Positions 1 through 10,381 of a stretch of DNA of 64,000 nt are shown here, in pieces; position 1 is the first letter of the stretch, and every line of letters starts with the position of its first letter. A model generated the notes under the pieces. The model saw only the letters and a program-made list of their open reading frames with translations. It had not been told where the DNA came from and did no database searches. The position numbers and the translations under genes are program-made. The DNA lies in assembly GCA_013368375.1 (NCBI GenBank), contig JAACJP010000020.1, forward strand, positions 434,001-498,000, in the 5' to 3' direction. The DNA is from Tricholomella constricta (Eukaryota; Basidiomycota; Agaricomycetes; Agaricales; Lyophyllaceae).

Positions 1-559
1 AAGCCAGTTGAACCCGAGGATCATGTCGTGCTTGCCTAACTGGGTGACCCCGAAGACGGCTCGTTCGGTATGACCATTGTATCGCAAGACAGCTTCTACG
101 ATGCAAGAGACCGAACCGCCTTCGTTGAGGGTGCCGTCTACGTTGTAAACTGGGGATGGCCGACTAAGCACCTTGGTCGTGAGTTTGTGTTTCTCGACGA
201 AAGCGATATTGAGAAAGCTGCCGGTCGCTCCGCTGTCCACTAGCGCAGTGACGGCGTGCGACTCCTGGGTGTCGGTGGTCTCCAGTTCAACGTTGAGCCA
301 CAGGGATCTGGGGCAGGGGGAGGCAGCGGCGATGAAGCGACTAGGAAGTCGCTTTTCCCAATGGGGTAGGCCACGACGCGACGGAGCGATCGGCTTTGCG
401 ACTGCGATCGGTGTCGTCGGGTCGGAGGGGTTTTGTACGTCTTTGTCGGTCGGTGCACTCGTAGGAATAGCAGCAATAATAGGTGTATTGGCATATTCTA
501 CGGACAGTGGAGCGAACCGATTATGACTAGACAACGGGGGCGTACGTTCCACCCGTTGT
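1..559 (-). CDS. Ty3/Gypsy pol N-terminus, retropepsin (partial)
   Basis: This is the amino-terminal part of a Gypsy polyprotein that runs off the left edge of the window. Read on the minus strand it gives a proline/threonine-rich leader and then an aspartic protease: the catalytic motif DSGATGSF lies near 220-240, and the conserved flap/end motif HDMILGFNWL is encoded at the very edge. The family cleaves the Gag-Pol polyprotein inside virus-like particles. It lies just after gag (564-1808) in a different frame, so gag and pol are separate frames here, as in many Gypsy elements. Reverse transcriptase, RNase H and integrase would lie left of the window. No stop codon was seen in the visible part. 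Confidence 0.8.
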
Positions 560-563
560 GCGA

Positions 564-1808
564 TTAAAAACCCTCCTCAGCGTCGGAGGTGCCCGCGTCG
601 GCCGACGATGGAGTCTGGTCGGCAGGAACTGCGTCTTTGCGGGCTAGACGCTCCATGATGAGCGCCTCCAGCTCGTCGTCGAGCATGTGGCGCACATCCC
701 AGCGCAAGGGACAGTCACGCGAGTAGTGACCCTTCTTCTTGCACCGGAAGCAGTGGTCGTCGGCAGGTGCGACCCGGTCGCGCATCCGATCGACATCCAT
801 TGGGACGCCCTGGGGGAGCGGCCTAGGGGCTGGTGCGATGGAAGCGCGAGGGGCGGGAGGGGCAGAAGCGGGAGTGGGAATGGGAGTGGGGGCAGTAGCG
901 AACGCCCATCGTGCGGCTACGGCGGTGGTTGGGCGGCCGTCCGGCGCCTTTGTCGGGACCATCCGACGGTGGAAGTCGTCCTCCGACCTCATGATGAAGT
1001 CTTGAGAACGGGCGATCCTCAGCCACTCCTCAATCTTCTCGTCGTGCGGGCGACCCGTGGTGATGCTCCCAAGTCGCCTCGAAAGCTTTGGGTCCATGCC
1101 CCGACGGAATTTGAGGACCAGGTGGCGCCCATCGGGGTAGCCTGCCTTGACCCACAGGGATCGGAACGAGTCGATGTACTCGTCGATCGACCGACCGTTC
1201 TGGAAGTACGCCGTCGACTCCAAGATGAGCGCGGCGTCAGCGACTTCGTCGAAGAGGAAGAACTCGCCGCGGAAGGTGTCTTCGAAGTCCTTCCAGGCGG
1301 GAAAGACGTCCTTGGCGGTTCCGAACTGGAACACCCGACTGACGAAGTCGGCGGCTCGTCCGTGCTGCATGTACGACAGCACCCATACGATTCGGGCGTG
1401 GTCGTCGGCGAAACTTCCCCCGCACAAGGAGAAGTAGAGGTTGCAGGCGTTCCAGAATGCGCGACCGCCTGACCGGGCGCCGTCGTAAATGGGAGGGGGC
1501 GACGGTCGGAGGTGGTGCGATCCTGATTGCGGAGCGCCTGGCAGCAGAGGGGTCGTCGCAGGCGACGGAGGGATCGTCTCAGGCGGCGGAGGGGTCGTGT
1601 CCGCTTCGGGAGCAGCGGGGGTGGGATTGGGGGGTGTCCCCGACATGAGTTTTTCGAAAAGAGCGGAGAGGCGGTCCATAGAGGCCGAGTTGGATGTGTT
1701 GGAGGCGGAGAGAGCCGAAATCGTGGCTTCCATATTCGCCAACCGCTCCTCCGTCGTGAGGAAGGGAGAGAACGGTCGTTCGAGCGGCATGTCACCAAAT
1801 TCGGACAT
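564..1808 (-). CDS. Ty3/Gypsy Gag with CCHC zinc knuckle
   Basis: A 414-residue Gag protein. The first 100 residues hold a short coiled segment and a Pro/Thr-rich stretch. The middle (about 105-260) matches the retrotransposon gag capsid region, with aromatic clusters such as FWNACNLYFSL and a WLRIARSQDF segment. Near residue 355 there is one zinc knuckle, CFRCKKKGHYSRDC, of the C-x2-C-x4-H-x4-C type that binds element RNA. A charged tail follows. It starts about 125 bp inside the LTR at 1935-2385 and is followed by the protease frame. The ORF is unbroken, so this copy may be recent. Overlapping plus-strand frames are shadows. Confidence 0.85.
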   Translation of the reverse strand: MSEFGDMPLERPFSPFLTTEERLANMEATISALSASNTSNSASMDRLSALFEKLMSGTPPNPTPAAPEADTTPPPPETIPPSPATTPLLPGAPQSGSHHLRPSPPPIYDGARSGGRAFWNACNLYFSLCGGSFADDHARIVWVLSYMQHGRAADFVSRVFQFGTAKDVFPAWKDFEDTFRGEFFLFDEVADAALILESTAYFQNGRSIDEYIDSFRSLWVKAGYPDGRHLVLKFRRGMDPKLSRRLGSITTGRPHDEKIEEWLRIARSQDFIMRSEDDFHRRMVPTKAPDGRPTTAVAARWAFATAPTPIPTPASAPPAPRASIAPAPRPLPQGVPMDVDRMRDRVAPADDHCFRCKKKGHYSRDCPLRWDVRHMLDDELEALIMERLARKDAVPADQTPSSADAGTSDAEEGF

Positions 1809-1934
1809 CTCGAAACGGGACTGGGCGGGCGATCAGAGCGAGCGCGCGTTGGACGGTCGCGTGTAGCAGACGCGTGTTTCGGCGCGGAAGCTGGTTGGCC
1901 GGCTTCGTCGGGTTTCTAAGAGACACTATTCTGC

Positions 1935-2385
1935 TGTTAGGGCGACCTTTAGAGCAGAGCTTAGTCGTACTGGCAAAGGGGAATCCAAAGTTATATTGAT
2001 GTACTGTAACGAGGTAAATAAGGCTTACCTGGCAAAGGGGAATCCAAAGAGAATAGTGTAAAGGATTCCCAGATGCCAGGGGGCCGGCTATATACAAGTG
2101 TGATACATGAGGGCAGGCTCTCCATAGTGTACTGTACATGTGATAATAACGACATGTGATAACCATGACAGGTGATAATGATGAGCGGGTTCCGGATGCT
2201 GTCTGATGGTAACCGTCGTCGGGATGTCAGGTGATCGGGAATATGAACAGGGAGACGAGGGGAATGACAGGAAGTGAGTAAGGTAAATATGTACAGCGAC
2301 GCTTGGGTCAGAGCGTCGGGGCGAGCGCACGTGTCGGGGAACAGTTGGTGAGCGTCGGAGGTCGTGAACGGGTGTTCCCCTAACA
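1935..2385 (-). mobile_element. 5' LTR of the minus-strand Gypsy element
   Basis: A 451-bp LTR that reads TGTTAGG to CCTAACA on either strand, so the ends are perfect short inverted repeats. It sits immediately upstream of gag. Its right edge lies exactly where the Copia pol frame starts (2387), so this Gypsy element was inserted into the Copia element. The partner LTR is left of the window, so the target duplication cannot be checked. Relatives occur at 42905-43397 (solo LTR) and as fragments at 44660-45140. No tRNA-complementary TGG primer-binding site is obvious next to it. Confidence 0.8.
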
Positions 2386-2386
2386 G

Positions 2387-5300
2387 TCAGTACGCACCGA
2401 GGTTTACGACTCTGGGTGCACGCGCCACATCTCCCCGTACCGCGACGATCTCGAAAACTTTGTTGAGATCGAACCCAAGGCCTTCCGCGCTGCGAACAAA
2501 CAAAAGTTTAACGCAGTGGGAAAAGGCGAGATGATAATCGACATACCAAATGGCGCCAACATCTCGCAACTTCAACTCACAGAGGTTTTGTACGCGCCGG
2601 AGGTCGGGTACACGTTGGTATCTGTAGGGAGGCTCGATGAGCTCGGTTTCCATATTACCTTCGCCGACGGACAGTGCACAATTCGTAATCCTGAGGGGGA
2701 GAAGGTGGGGGTTGTTCCAAAGGCAGGAAAGGGACTCTATCGTGTAGTCCATGAGCCCGAGGCAGCGAACGCCGCGGTGGAAGCACTCACCCTCGATCAG
2801 TTCCATCGCCGCATGGGCCACATTTCCCCCGCTGTCGCCAAACGCCTCGTAAAGGAAGGCTTCGTGACAGGTGTTCGGCTTGAGGCCGGCGAGTCCGGCG
2901 ACCCGTTCTTCTGTGAATCTTGTGTCTATGCGAAGTCGACCAGGAAACCTATTGCAAAAGTGCGGGGAGGCGAGCGCGCCACAGAATTTGGCGGAGAGGT
3001 CCATACCGACCTCTGGGGACCCGCACCAGTTTCTACGAAGGGAGGAAGGCGTTACTATGTCACCTTCATGGACGACAAGACACGCTTCACATACCTGCGG
3101 CTTCAACGAACCAAAGACAAGACCTTCGAATCCTATAAGGAGTTCGAAGCGTGGGTCGAGACCCAGCTAGGTGCCCGAATCAAGGTGCTACATTCGGATC
3201 AGGGCGGCGAATATCTGGGCAAAGAATTCGTCATCTACCTTAAGTCTAGAGGTACTGCACAGAAACTTACTGTGCATGACACCCCCCAACACAACGGCGT
3301 TGCAGAGCGCCGCAACCGCACTATTGTAGAGCGCATTCGCGCACTGCTCCACGCCAGTGGTCTCCCGAGGATGCTCTGGGGAGAGGCCGCGCTGCACGTC
3401 GTCTGGTTGATGAACCGGACGGCAACAAAGGCTGTCGACGGCATGACGCCGTATGAGGCCGCATTTGGAAAGAAGCCCGATCTGCACGATGTGCGCGAAT
3501 GGGGAGAGAAGGTCTGGGTGCGCGTTGAGGCCGGCGATAAGCTTGGTGGACGTGTGCGTGATGGCCGTTGGCTTGGTTTCGACGAGCGCAGCAATGGCAT
3601 CCGAGTTTATTGGCCAGATAAAAGAACCGTGACCACCGAGCGAAATGTCTACTTTAACGAAACACAGGCATCTGCGGAACGCCTCGAGGGGGAGAACTGG
3701 CAGTTTGTCGAGCCGTCCACAGACGCGCCGTCGACGTCTACACCCCCCGCACCTGATCCCGAACCCCCTGCTGCCCCACCTTTAGCCAACGAGCGCGACA
3801 CATCGGAAGATGAGCCTGTGAGCGAAGGTGAAGCTCCAAAAAGGAAGCGCAAGCCAAGCCAGCGCGTTCGCGAACTTCTAGAAGGCCATGGCACCACATC
3901 CGCGCGCCCTTCTGACCCCACCGTCGCACGAGGTATCCAGATCCCACCTAGAATCGAAGATGCGGACGAGCCTGTGCTTGAGGGGGAGGGAATGGCTGAC
4001 TGGATGATGGCGGCAGACTGCGTTGAGGAGTACGCAATGGCTACGGAGATTGGCGAGGCGGAGGCACTTGAACCACGCTCCCTGGCTGAAGCGAAGAGTC
4101 GTCCAGACTGGCCGCTCTGGGAGAAAGCAATTCAAGAAGAGTTAGCGATGCTACAAGAAGCAGGCACATGGGAACTCACCGATGCGCCAAATGGCGCAAA
4201 CATTGTCGGCTCCAAGTGGGTTTTCCGCGCGAAGAAAGATGCTGCCGGCAATGTTGTGCGCTACAAGGCGCGACTCGTTGCACAAGGTTTCTCCCAGGTG
4301 CCCGGTGTCGATTACTTCGACACATTCGCTCCAGTTGCCAAGCTCGCGTCGATTCGCGTTGTCCTCGCTATGGCCGCTGTTGCTGATATGGAATTACATC
4401 AAATCGACATCAAAGGTGCTTACCTCAACGGAGTACTCACAGATCGCGAGGTTATCTACATGCAGCAACCTCCTGGGTACCGCACTCCCAACTCCACGCG
4501 CAAGGTGTGTCGCCTGCGCAAAACTCTGTACGGCTTGAAGCAATCGGGCCGTCGTTGGTACCAGCGCCTTGTCGAGATCATGATGCAGAGGCTCGGATTC
4601 TCACGTTGTGATGTGGACCAGTCCGTCTTCTTCAAGCGCGATGGAAATAAGCTAATCATTGTGCTCGTGCACGTCGACGACTGTACGATTGCAGCCACCG
4701 CCATGACCCTGATCTCGGACTTCAAACGGCAGATCTCCGAGCACGTGGAGATAACCAATTTGGGCGAGCTTCACTGGCTCCTTGGCATCGAAATCAAACG
4801 CGACCGCGAGCGTCGCACCATCCACCTCTCCCAGCGCTCATACCTAGATTCTATACTTCGGCGCTATGGTCTTCAGGACCTTAAACCCGTCTCCATCCCT
4901 ATGGACACAAACATCCGGCTCTCCTCAGCTCAGTCCCCATCCACCACGGCCGAGTTCGCCCAAATGCGCGACATCCCTTACCATGAAGCAGTCGGTTCGC
5001 TCATGTACGCCGCGCTTGGAACGCGCCCCGACATCGCATTCGCCATTCAAACTGTCTCGCGCTTCTCAACGAAGCCTGGCCCAGTGCATTGGGAAGCCGT
5101 CAAGAAAGTTTTTCGTTACCTCAAAGGCACGATGGACCTCTGGCTGACATTTGGCGGAACACAGAGGGACCTTGTGGGATTTGCGGATGCGGACGGTAGC
5201 ATGGCCGAAGATCGGCGTGCTATATCTGGGTACGCATTCATTCTCCACGGCGGCGCTGTTTCCTGGAGCGCTAAACGACAGGAAATCATCGCGCTTTCTA

Positions 5301-5635
5301 CCACCGAGGCCGAGTACGTCGCCGCGACCCACGCTTCCAAAGAAGCTCTCTGGCTCCGCTCCTTTATCACTCAGCTATTCGACATGCAACTAGACGCTAC
5401 TACGCTATTCTCCGACAACCAATCCGCCATCGCACTCACGAAAGATCATCAGTACCACGCGCGTACGAAACATATCGACATCCGTTTCCATTTTATCCGA
5501 TGGATCGTCGAGCGCGGTTCTATCCGACTCATCTACTGTCCTACCAATGATATGGTCGCCGACACGCTAACGAAGGCCCTCCCGTCTACGAAGGTCAAGC
5601 ATTTTGCGACCGAGCTCGGACTCGCGGCAGCTTGA
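2387..5635 (+). CDS. Ty1/Copia Pol: protease, integrase, RT, RNase H (5' truncated)
   Basis: An open frame of 1082 codons begins at the edge of the Gypsy LTR with the tail of a protease (DSGCTRHIS, where the family usually has DSGATSH). It then carries the GAG-pre-integrase zinc region (HRRMGH and FFCESC), the integrase core with HTDLWGP, HSDQGGEY and NGVAERRNRT, the RT with WVFRAKKD, QIDIKGAYLNG and the catalytic VHVDD, and RNase H with GFADADGS and STTEAEYVA. The order PR-IN-RT-RH is that of Copia. The frame has no internal stop. Gag and the protease start are missing because the Gypsy insertion at 1-2385 separates them, so this copy cannot make a whole polyprotein. An internal GTG or ATG after 2516 is not the real start. 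Confidence 0.92.
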   Translation, partial: SVRTEVYDSGCTRHISPYRDDLENFVEIEPKAFRAANKQKFNAVGKGEMIIDIPNGANISQLQLTEVLYAPEVGYTLVSVGRLDELGFHITFADGQCTIRNPEGEKVGVVPKAGKGLYRVVHEPEAANAAVEALTLDQFHRRMGHISPAVAKRLVKEGFVTGVRLEAGESGDPFFCESCVYAKSTRKPIAKVRGGERATEFGGEVHTDLWGPAPVSTKGGRRYYVTFMDDKTRFTYLRLQRTKDKTFESYKEFEAWVETQLGARIKVLHSDQGGEYLGKEFVIYLKSRGTAQKLTVHDTPQHNGVAERRNRTIVERIRALLHASGLPRMLWGEAALHVVWLMNRTATKAVDGMTPYEAAFGKKPDLHDVREWGEKVWVRVEAGDKLGGRVRDGRWLGFDERSNGIRVYWPDKRTVTTERNVYFNETQASAERLEGENWQFVEPSTDAPSTSTPPAPDPEPPAAPPLANERDTSEDEPVSEGEAPKRKRKPSQRVRELLEGHGTTSARPSDPTVARGIQIPPRIEDADEPVLEGEGMADWMMAADCVEEYAMATEIGEAEALEPRSLAEAKSRPDWPLWEKAIQEELAMLQEAGTWELTDAPNGANIVGSKWVFRAKKDAAGNVVRYKARLVAQGFSQVPGVDYFDTFAPVAKLASIRVVLAMAAVADMELHQIDIKGAYLNGVLTDREVIYMQQPPGYRTPNSTRKVCRLRKTLYGLKQSGRRWYQRLVEIMMQRLGFSRCDVDQSVFFKRDGNKLIIVLVHVDDCTIAATAMTLISDFKRQISEHVEITNLGELHWLLGIEIKRDRERRTIHLSQRSYLDSILRRYGLQDLKPVSIPMDTNIRLSSAQSPSTTAEFAQMRDIPYHEAVGSLMYAALGTRPDIAFAIQTVSRFSTKPGPVHWEAVKKVFRYLKGTMDLWLTFGGTQRDLVGFADADGSMAEDRRAISGYAFILHGGAVSWSAKRQEIIALSTTEAEYVAATHASKEALWLRSFITQLFDMQLDATTLFSDNQSAIALTKDHQYHARTKHIDIRFHFIRWIVERGSIRLIYCPTNDMVADTLTKALPSTKVKHFATELGLAAA

Positions 5636-5642
5636 GGGGGAG

Positions 5643-6137
5643 TGTTGGGATTGCAATCGGCCCGAGCCCTTGCGACCCTGACGCGCATCCCTGATGCGCA
5701 TCGTCCACGCGCGCGCTCGTGGCGCACGGAACATATCTCGCTACCAGTATACATCTCTACACCCTTGTCTCATGTTTCATACCTTACCAGGTTTGTACCA
5801 CTCTATGATACGAGCCATCGGGCTCTTTTACCTCTCCATTACTGTACTAACCACTTACTGAGAGTTCTCCTGGAGAACTGTCTCTTTTGTTCACCCATAT
5901 GTAGTTTAGATACTTATCTCGTTACATATTTATATGAACCCGAATCGCCATCTTGCCTCAGCTGTTGCTCCCGCTATCGCGCGCATACACTGAGGTAAGA
6001 TCACTACTTATATTCACATTACCATTACTTACAGAATACCTAGCTTTCATTCTAGGTAAATATATCCAGCTGTTGCTCCCGCTATCGCGCGCATACACTG
6101 AGCTTTCATTCTAGTGACTTCGTAAACTCTCACAACT
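5643..6137 (+). mobile_element. 3' LTR of the Copia element (approximate right end)
   Basis: The pol stop is followed directly by a polypurine tract (GAGGGGGAG) and then TGTTGGGATTGC, a typical LTR start. The right end is uncertain because the 5' LTR is outside the window; the segment ending CTCACAAC near 6137 is the best guess from the inverted start. The LTR holds the unusual 48/97-bp duplication described separately. Confidence 0.6.
5959..6114 (+). repeat. 48-bp direct repeat, one copy split by a 49-nt GT-AG insert
   Basis: The 48-nt sequence at 6067-6114 occurs perfectly at 5959-5994 plus 6044-6055. The intervening 49 nt (5995-6043) start GTAAG and end TAG, like a small basidiomycete intron, with a CTTAC near its 3' end. 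The copies are separated by 11 nt. Confidence 0.8.
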
Positions 6138-6570
6138 CCGGTGTCTAAACTTTTGTAACGTCAACGACAGTTCGCAATCGAGGTGGATAAAGAAAGCAAA
6201 GTGGGGTACGAATGCTGATTTATAAACGCGGAGATAGAACAAGAGAGATTATTATCTTCGTGACGGGTATGATCCGGTGGGATAGCGCGCCCGCGCCCGC
6301 GAAGAGAGCTAATCGACGTTGTTTGCGCATGTCTGGCAACAGCTTTACTTACTTAGTCAGCTTAGGACAGTACTCGCTCGTGATGTATGACGCGGAGTGT
6401 ACACAGCTTGCGAGAGTAGAACTGTCAGAGCAGGGTGCGAAACGAAGAGCTCGGCGATGATTATCAAGTATAAACCAAGTTGAAATTCGACTTTTTACAC
6501 AACCCTCGGGCGTTGGATTTTGCTGATGTTCACGTGATACGTTCACTCGTATTCCCACGTCCACTTCTGT
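6138..6570. other. Intergenic stretch between Copia LTR and kinase-like gene
   Basis: No gene, RNA or repeat was recognised here. It should contain the promoter of the gene starting at 6571. The short ORFs on both strands look like chance. Confidence 0.5.
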
Positions 6571-8978
6571 ATGAGTTCAACCACGGCCACGGCGGGCGAG
6601 CTGCCTGACGTTCGCGATGAAATCGAGGCCCTATTATCTTGGAACCCTCCTCGCCTGATTCCCGTCGCTACCAAAAAAACGTTATCCTCCACTCGGCCAC
6701 CTTCATTTTATGATAAACATTTTTCTCAGAACTTAGTCCTTAAGCGAGTGGAGCGTCTTCCATCGCTGGTCCCTGATCTCGCCAACAATGTCGATAAAGT
6801 ACTTCACGCTGCTTCCGGCACCCTTCCCCCTTCGAACGGTTTCATCACAGCCGAACGACGGACGGAGGATATAGGGAACCTTGACGTGAGGGTGGAAGAC
6901 GAGAAAGCAGTTGCCGAATTTTACAATCAAACCACTGCCAAATACTGCTCTCCCTTGGCTTCTACCCTAGGTTTGCACCCCACCGCTTCATTTTCGCGAT
7001 GGACCAGTCTCTTGTTCTGGACGCAATCAGTACGTTCCTCAGGTTATGCGATTATGGACGGGGTGCTTCGTTTCTTCGGCGAAAGTGGTCTTCAGACGAG
7101 GGAAGCGATACGAGCTGAGATTGTGAAGGGGATGGATAGCGATAAACGTCGCATCTTTAAGGAGATGAGGGAGTCTAGCTCACCGTTGGCGACGTGGGAG
7201 ATAAAGCGCCTCAGTGCAGGTCCTGTTGAAGTAATGACCGCGGTTCGTAATCTGGGCAAGTTCTCTTGGACGACCTGCAAGGTTTCAAATTGCCTCATGG
7301 AGTCGAAACATAAGAAAGCGATCGAGAGAGTCGCGCAGATGTTGGTTGGACCTGACGCGAAGACTCCCCTGTGGCGTATCCCTGTATGTCTATGCCCCTT
7401 GAATCGCGAAGAATAGTACTCATCAAACTATAGGATAACCTTTCAGGTAGTCACCCTGATCCAGGAAATCGCGACGAGGAAATTGATATGCGACCACTCA
7501 CCCGATCGGCTGTGGAGTCAGGTTCTTCGACGCTTCATCAACCACCACCGAGTTCATTAGAACATGACTCCCCGACGAAGGAGAAAGGCAAGAAACGCAA
7601 GCGGGAGGATGACGACGACGACGAAGCTGACCAAGATCGGCATGACATTACTGCGCATAGTCTAGTGCAACGGGTGACGAGCAACATACTCCTTGTTAAA
7701 ACAAGGCTGACATGTCGACTCTGCAGGCGTGGGCACAAGCCGTACGAGTCGATGGGACTGTCATCGTCCTTCACTCCGGGAACCACGAGCTCGTGTGTGT
7801 CCGCCATCGAGGCTCTCAGACGCTTTACATTTCGGACGTCATCGAACCGCCCACCTGCGTTAACCCTGGCTATGGGAAACTCCATGTGGGCATCTATATC
7901 GCCGCCATCCAAGACATGATGGACCGCCAGCAGCAGCAACTATCTGATGATGGAGACTTAATCGGTGGTGACGATGACGAGGACGACCGGGGGCACAATC
8001 GCGGTTCTGGAAGTGGCCACAATGGCAGCCGTGGACGTAGAGGGGGTAGACGTGGACGTAGAGGTGGGCATGGAAGGGGAAAGGGAAAGGGTGGCGGATT
8101 TAAAGGCTCTGCAGAAAAGAAGGATCCTACTGTTGATGAAACTGCAGCCTTCGAGGTATGTTGGCGTAGATCATGTCAACCTTCCGATGAACCCTAACCC
8201 AGCACCAGAAAGCAATACACGCGGCCAGCAACCGTAATGTGGTCCTCCTCTACCTCCGATACGGTGTATACGACTCCCCAATTCCTGCGTTGTTCCTTCG
8301 CACTACCCCTTCAATTATTGCACCTACCAGATGTCCTACTGCTCCCTTATCTCCACGATCCATCCACACTTACGGACGAGAGGAATGTCTGAACGTTGTT
8401 CTTACGTCGGAAATTGGGCAGGGGGCAACCGGCACTGTCCACCGTGGCACACTTGAGCCAGGAATCTCGGATGGCGCTATACCACTGGACGTAGTCGTCA
8501 AACTTGCTTTCGACATTGAACAGCGAGATGCCCTCAAGGGTGAATACGATGTCTATTGCTGTTTAAGGTCAAAAGGAATTCTTCGAGGTATCACCACACC
8601 ACTGGGGTTCTTTGACGACTCCGAAGGTTGTGCTTGTGCTCTTGTCATGCCTTATGCAGGTGTTCCACTCATTGCAGAGCCGCGGCGCAATTTGTCGATC
8701 TCGGACTGGTAAGTTCCCTCCACCAATGATTGATTTATCCGACTTACAATACTGGTTGACCATTGTAAATCAGCAAATCTGCGCTTTCGACGTTAGAATC
8801 TATTCATCGAGCTGGGATACTACATGGAGACATCCGTCGGGAAAATATTCTTGTCAGTGACTCGGGACTTACAATCATTGACTTTGGGCATTCGAAACAA
8901 TGCCATGATCAAGGAGCCAAAGATGAAGAACTTGCATGCCTTCGCCGTTTGCTTGGTTCAGCACGCAAAAATCACTAG
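6571..8978 (+). CDS. Fungal protein-kinase-like protein with RGG-rich insert
   Basis: Five exons are inferred: 6571-7375, 7447-7673, 7727-8155, 8203-8708 and 8774-8978, summing to 2172 nt (723 residues). The exon 2/3 junction has a weak donor and is the least certain. The N-terminal third has no recognised domain. Exon 3 carries an acidic patch and an arginine/glycine-rich stretch. Exon 4 has a glycine loop (IGQGATGTV), the ATP lysine in VVVKLAF and a helix-C glutamate in LKGEY. Exon 5 has LHGDIRRENIL and IIDFGHS, which correspond to the catalytic loop (HGD in place of HRD) and the metal-binding DFG. The lobe after DFG is very short, as in lineage-specific fungal kinase-like families. Catalytic activity is plausible but not certain. 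No stop or frameshift was needed for this model. Confidence 0.65.
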
Positions 8979-9529
8979 AGAATGATGATTGTTAAGATAG
9001 GTAGTACTACTTTACTTACCTACCTTGTCTTGAATAAATAATGGTATTAAAGATCGTCTCATGGGCAGCGGGCTACCACTGATGCGCTGGCTCAGATCAA
9101 CCCCGGTGGTACATTCCCACGACCCCATGGGATCAATGGCACGCGTCCGGCGAACAGTCGGAGCCTTCCTCTGTCGTTATTGTCTATGTATCCGTATTCC
9201 ATCACAATTACATCCCATCCTTCCCCACTACCTCCGTCTCGATGGACCAGTGTTAGTTTTGACCTTGGATAGAGAAGAATACATCGGGAATGGAATTATG
9301 TTTGGGAACATGATCCTGAATACTGTACTAATACGACCAAGTCTTCGCTGGATGTGACGTGTGACAAGCTGCACGATCTCTTCACCTCTTCAAGGCCACT
9401 CGCCTGGTGTGACCAAAGCAAAATTTCTTCATGAGGAGTGAAGATGTAGTCAATGTTTCACTGTTGCAAAAATGCAATGGCTACATTGCAATTGATGGAG
9501 TCTATATTGTATCAGTATAGCTCATGTGG
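8979..9529. other. Intergenic; possible kinase N-lobe remnant
   Basis: Downstream of the kinase-like gene, around 9070-9350, one plus frame reads PYSITITSHP, then SFDL, then EYIGNGIMFGN, which loosely resembles a glycine-loop region of the same kind of gene. It is short and interrupted, so it may be a remnant or chance. Nothing else was seen before the LTR element. Confidence 0.25.
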
Positions 9530-9724
9530 TGTAGCAGTGCTACAGGACGACCTCGCGTTTCACACTACAACCGAGCTTGACCAGATGTCATTTTTCTGCT
9601 AGTTGTACATGAAGTTGCGAAGATCTACTTAAAATAATAGATATAAACAATAGATATAGGCAACGCCGAAGGCGTTGCCAAACAATGCCAACACAGGTGA
9701 CCAGTATGGACCTGCGTCCTTACA
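9530..9724 (-). repeat. 3' LTR of the non-autonomous element
   Basis: 195 bp, TGTAGCAGTG to CCTTACA, identical to 13252-13446. It contains a 9-bp perfect stem with a GAA loop at 9659-9679. Confidence 0.9.
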
Positions 9725-10381
9725 TACCCCCCTTTAAGATTGCACTCAGCAATCTTTACACCCGGGCAGATGTCGAGGGAATGTCGTATATATTGCGCGT
9801 ACAGTACGCGCAACAATAGTCGAATGTATTGCGCATATTTTATGCGCCACAGTTGTCGCGTCTGGGTATTGGTACCCCGACGATATGGAATAATGATAAT
9901 GTTAGGTCATGGCCCTAACGTAGTGTCGATTCTGTCGACCGCGACTTGTTCCTCCAGTCTCTGAGAGATTGGCGTCCATGTTCCGCGGACGTACTGGCTA
10001 GGGTTGGACACATAATGCCCAACGATGACTTTCGCGCCTGAGTTGGTTTGATAGTCGCCAATCGAGTCGTTAGCCGGTGATTTATGGCTTCATCGATTTT
10101 TTGGCTCCGTCTTCGACTCCTCGTCGACAGCTATTGCAACTGCCAGACCAGGGCTGGTTGAACCACCGCAGAAGACTGAGGCGCTATTTATCGCGCCGAC
10201 GTATACGCCACAAGGATTTCAGCGATGGATATCGCTGCGACTGTGGTTAAAGTCGCGTAGGCTGCCACCTCGACGTTTATCAACGTCGACACATAACCGA
10301 TACGGCTGCCGGACTGATGCGTCTCATATCGCATCTCAAAGACCTGGATAGGAACTGTTGGGCACAACGAGCCCAACACGC
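9725..10381. other. Noncoding 3' part of the non-autonomous element
   Basis: No credible coding frame. Several perfect hairpins occur: 9793-9813 (10-bp stem, 1-nt loop), 9831-9847 (7-bp stem, 3-nt loop) and 10270-10289 (8-bp stem, 4-nt loop). The polypurine tract is at the left edge. Confidence 0.6.

Noticed and set aside
173..526. Plus-strand 117-codon ORF
   Set aside because: Shadow of the protease frame read on the minus strand.
687..1472. Plus-strand 261-codon ORF
   Set aside because: Antisense shadow of the gag gene in GC-rich sequence.
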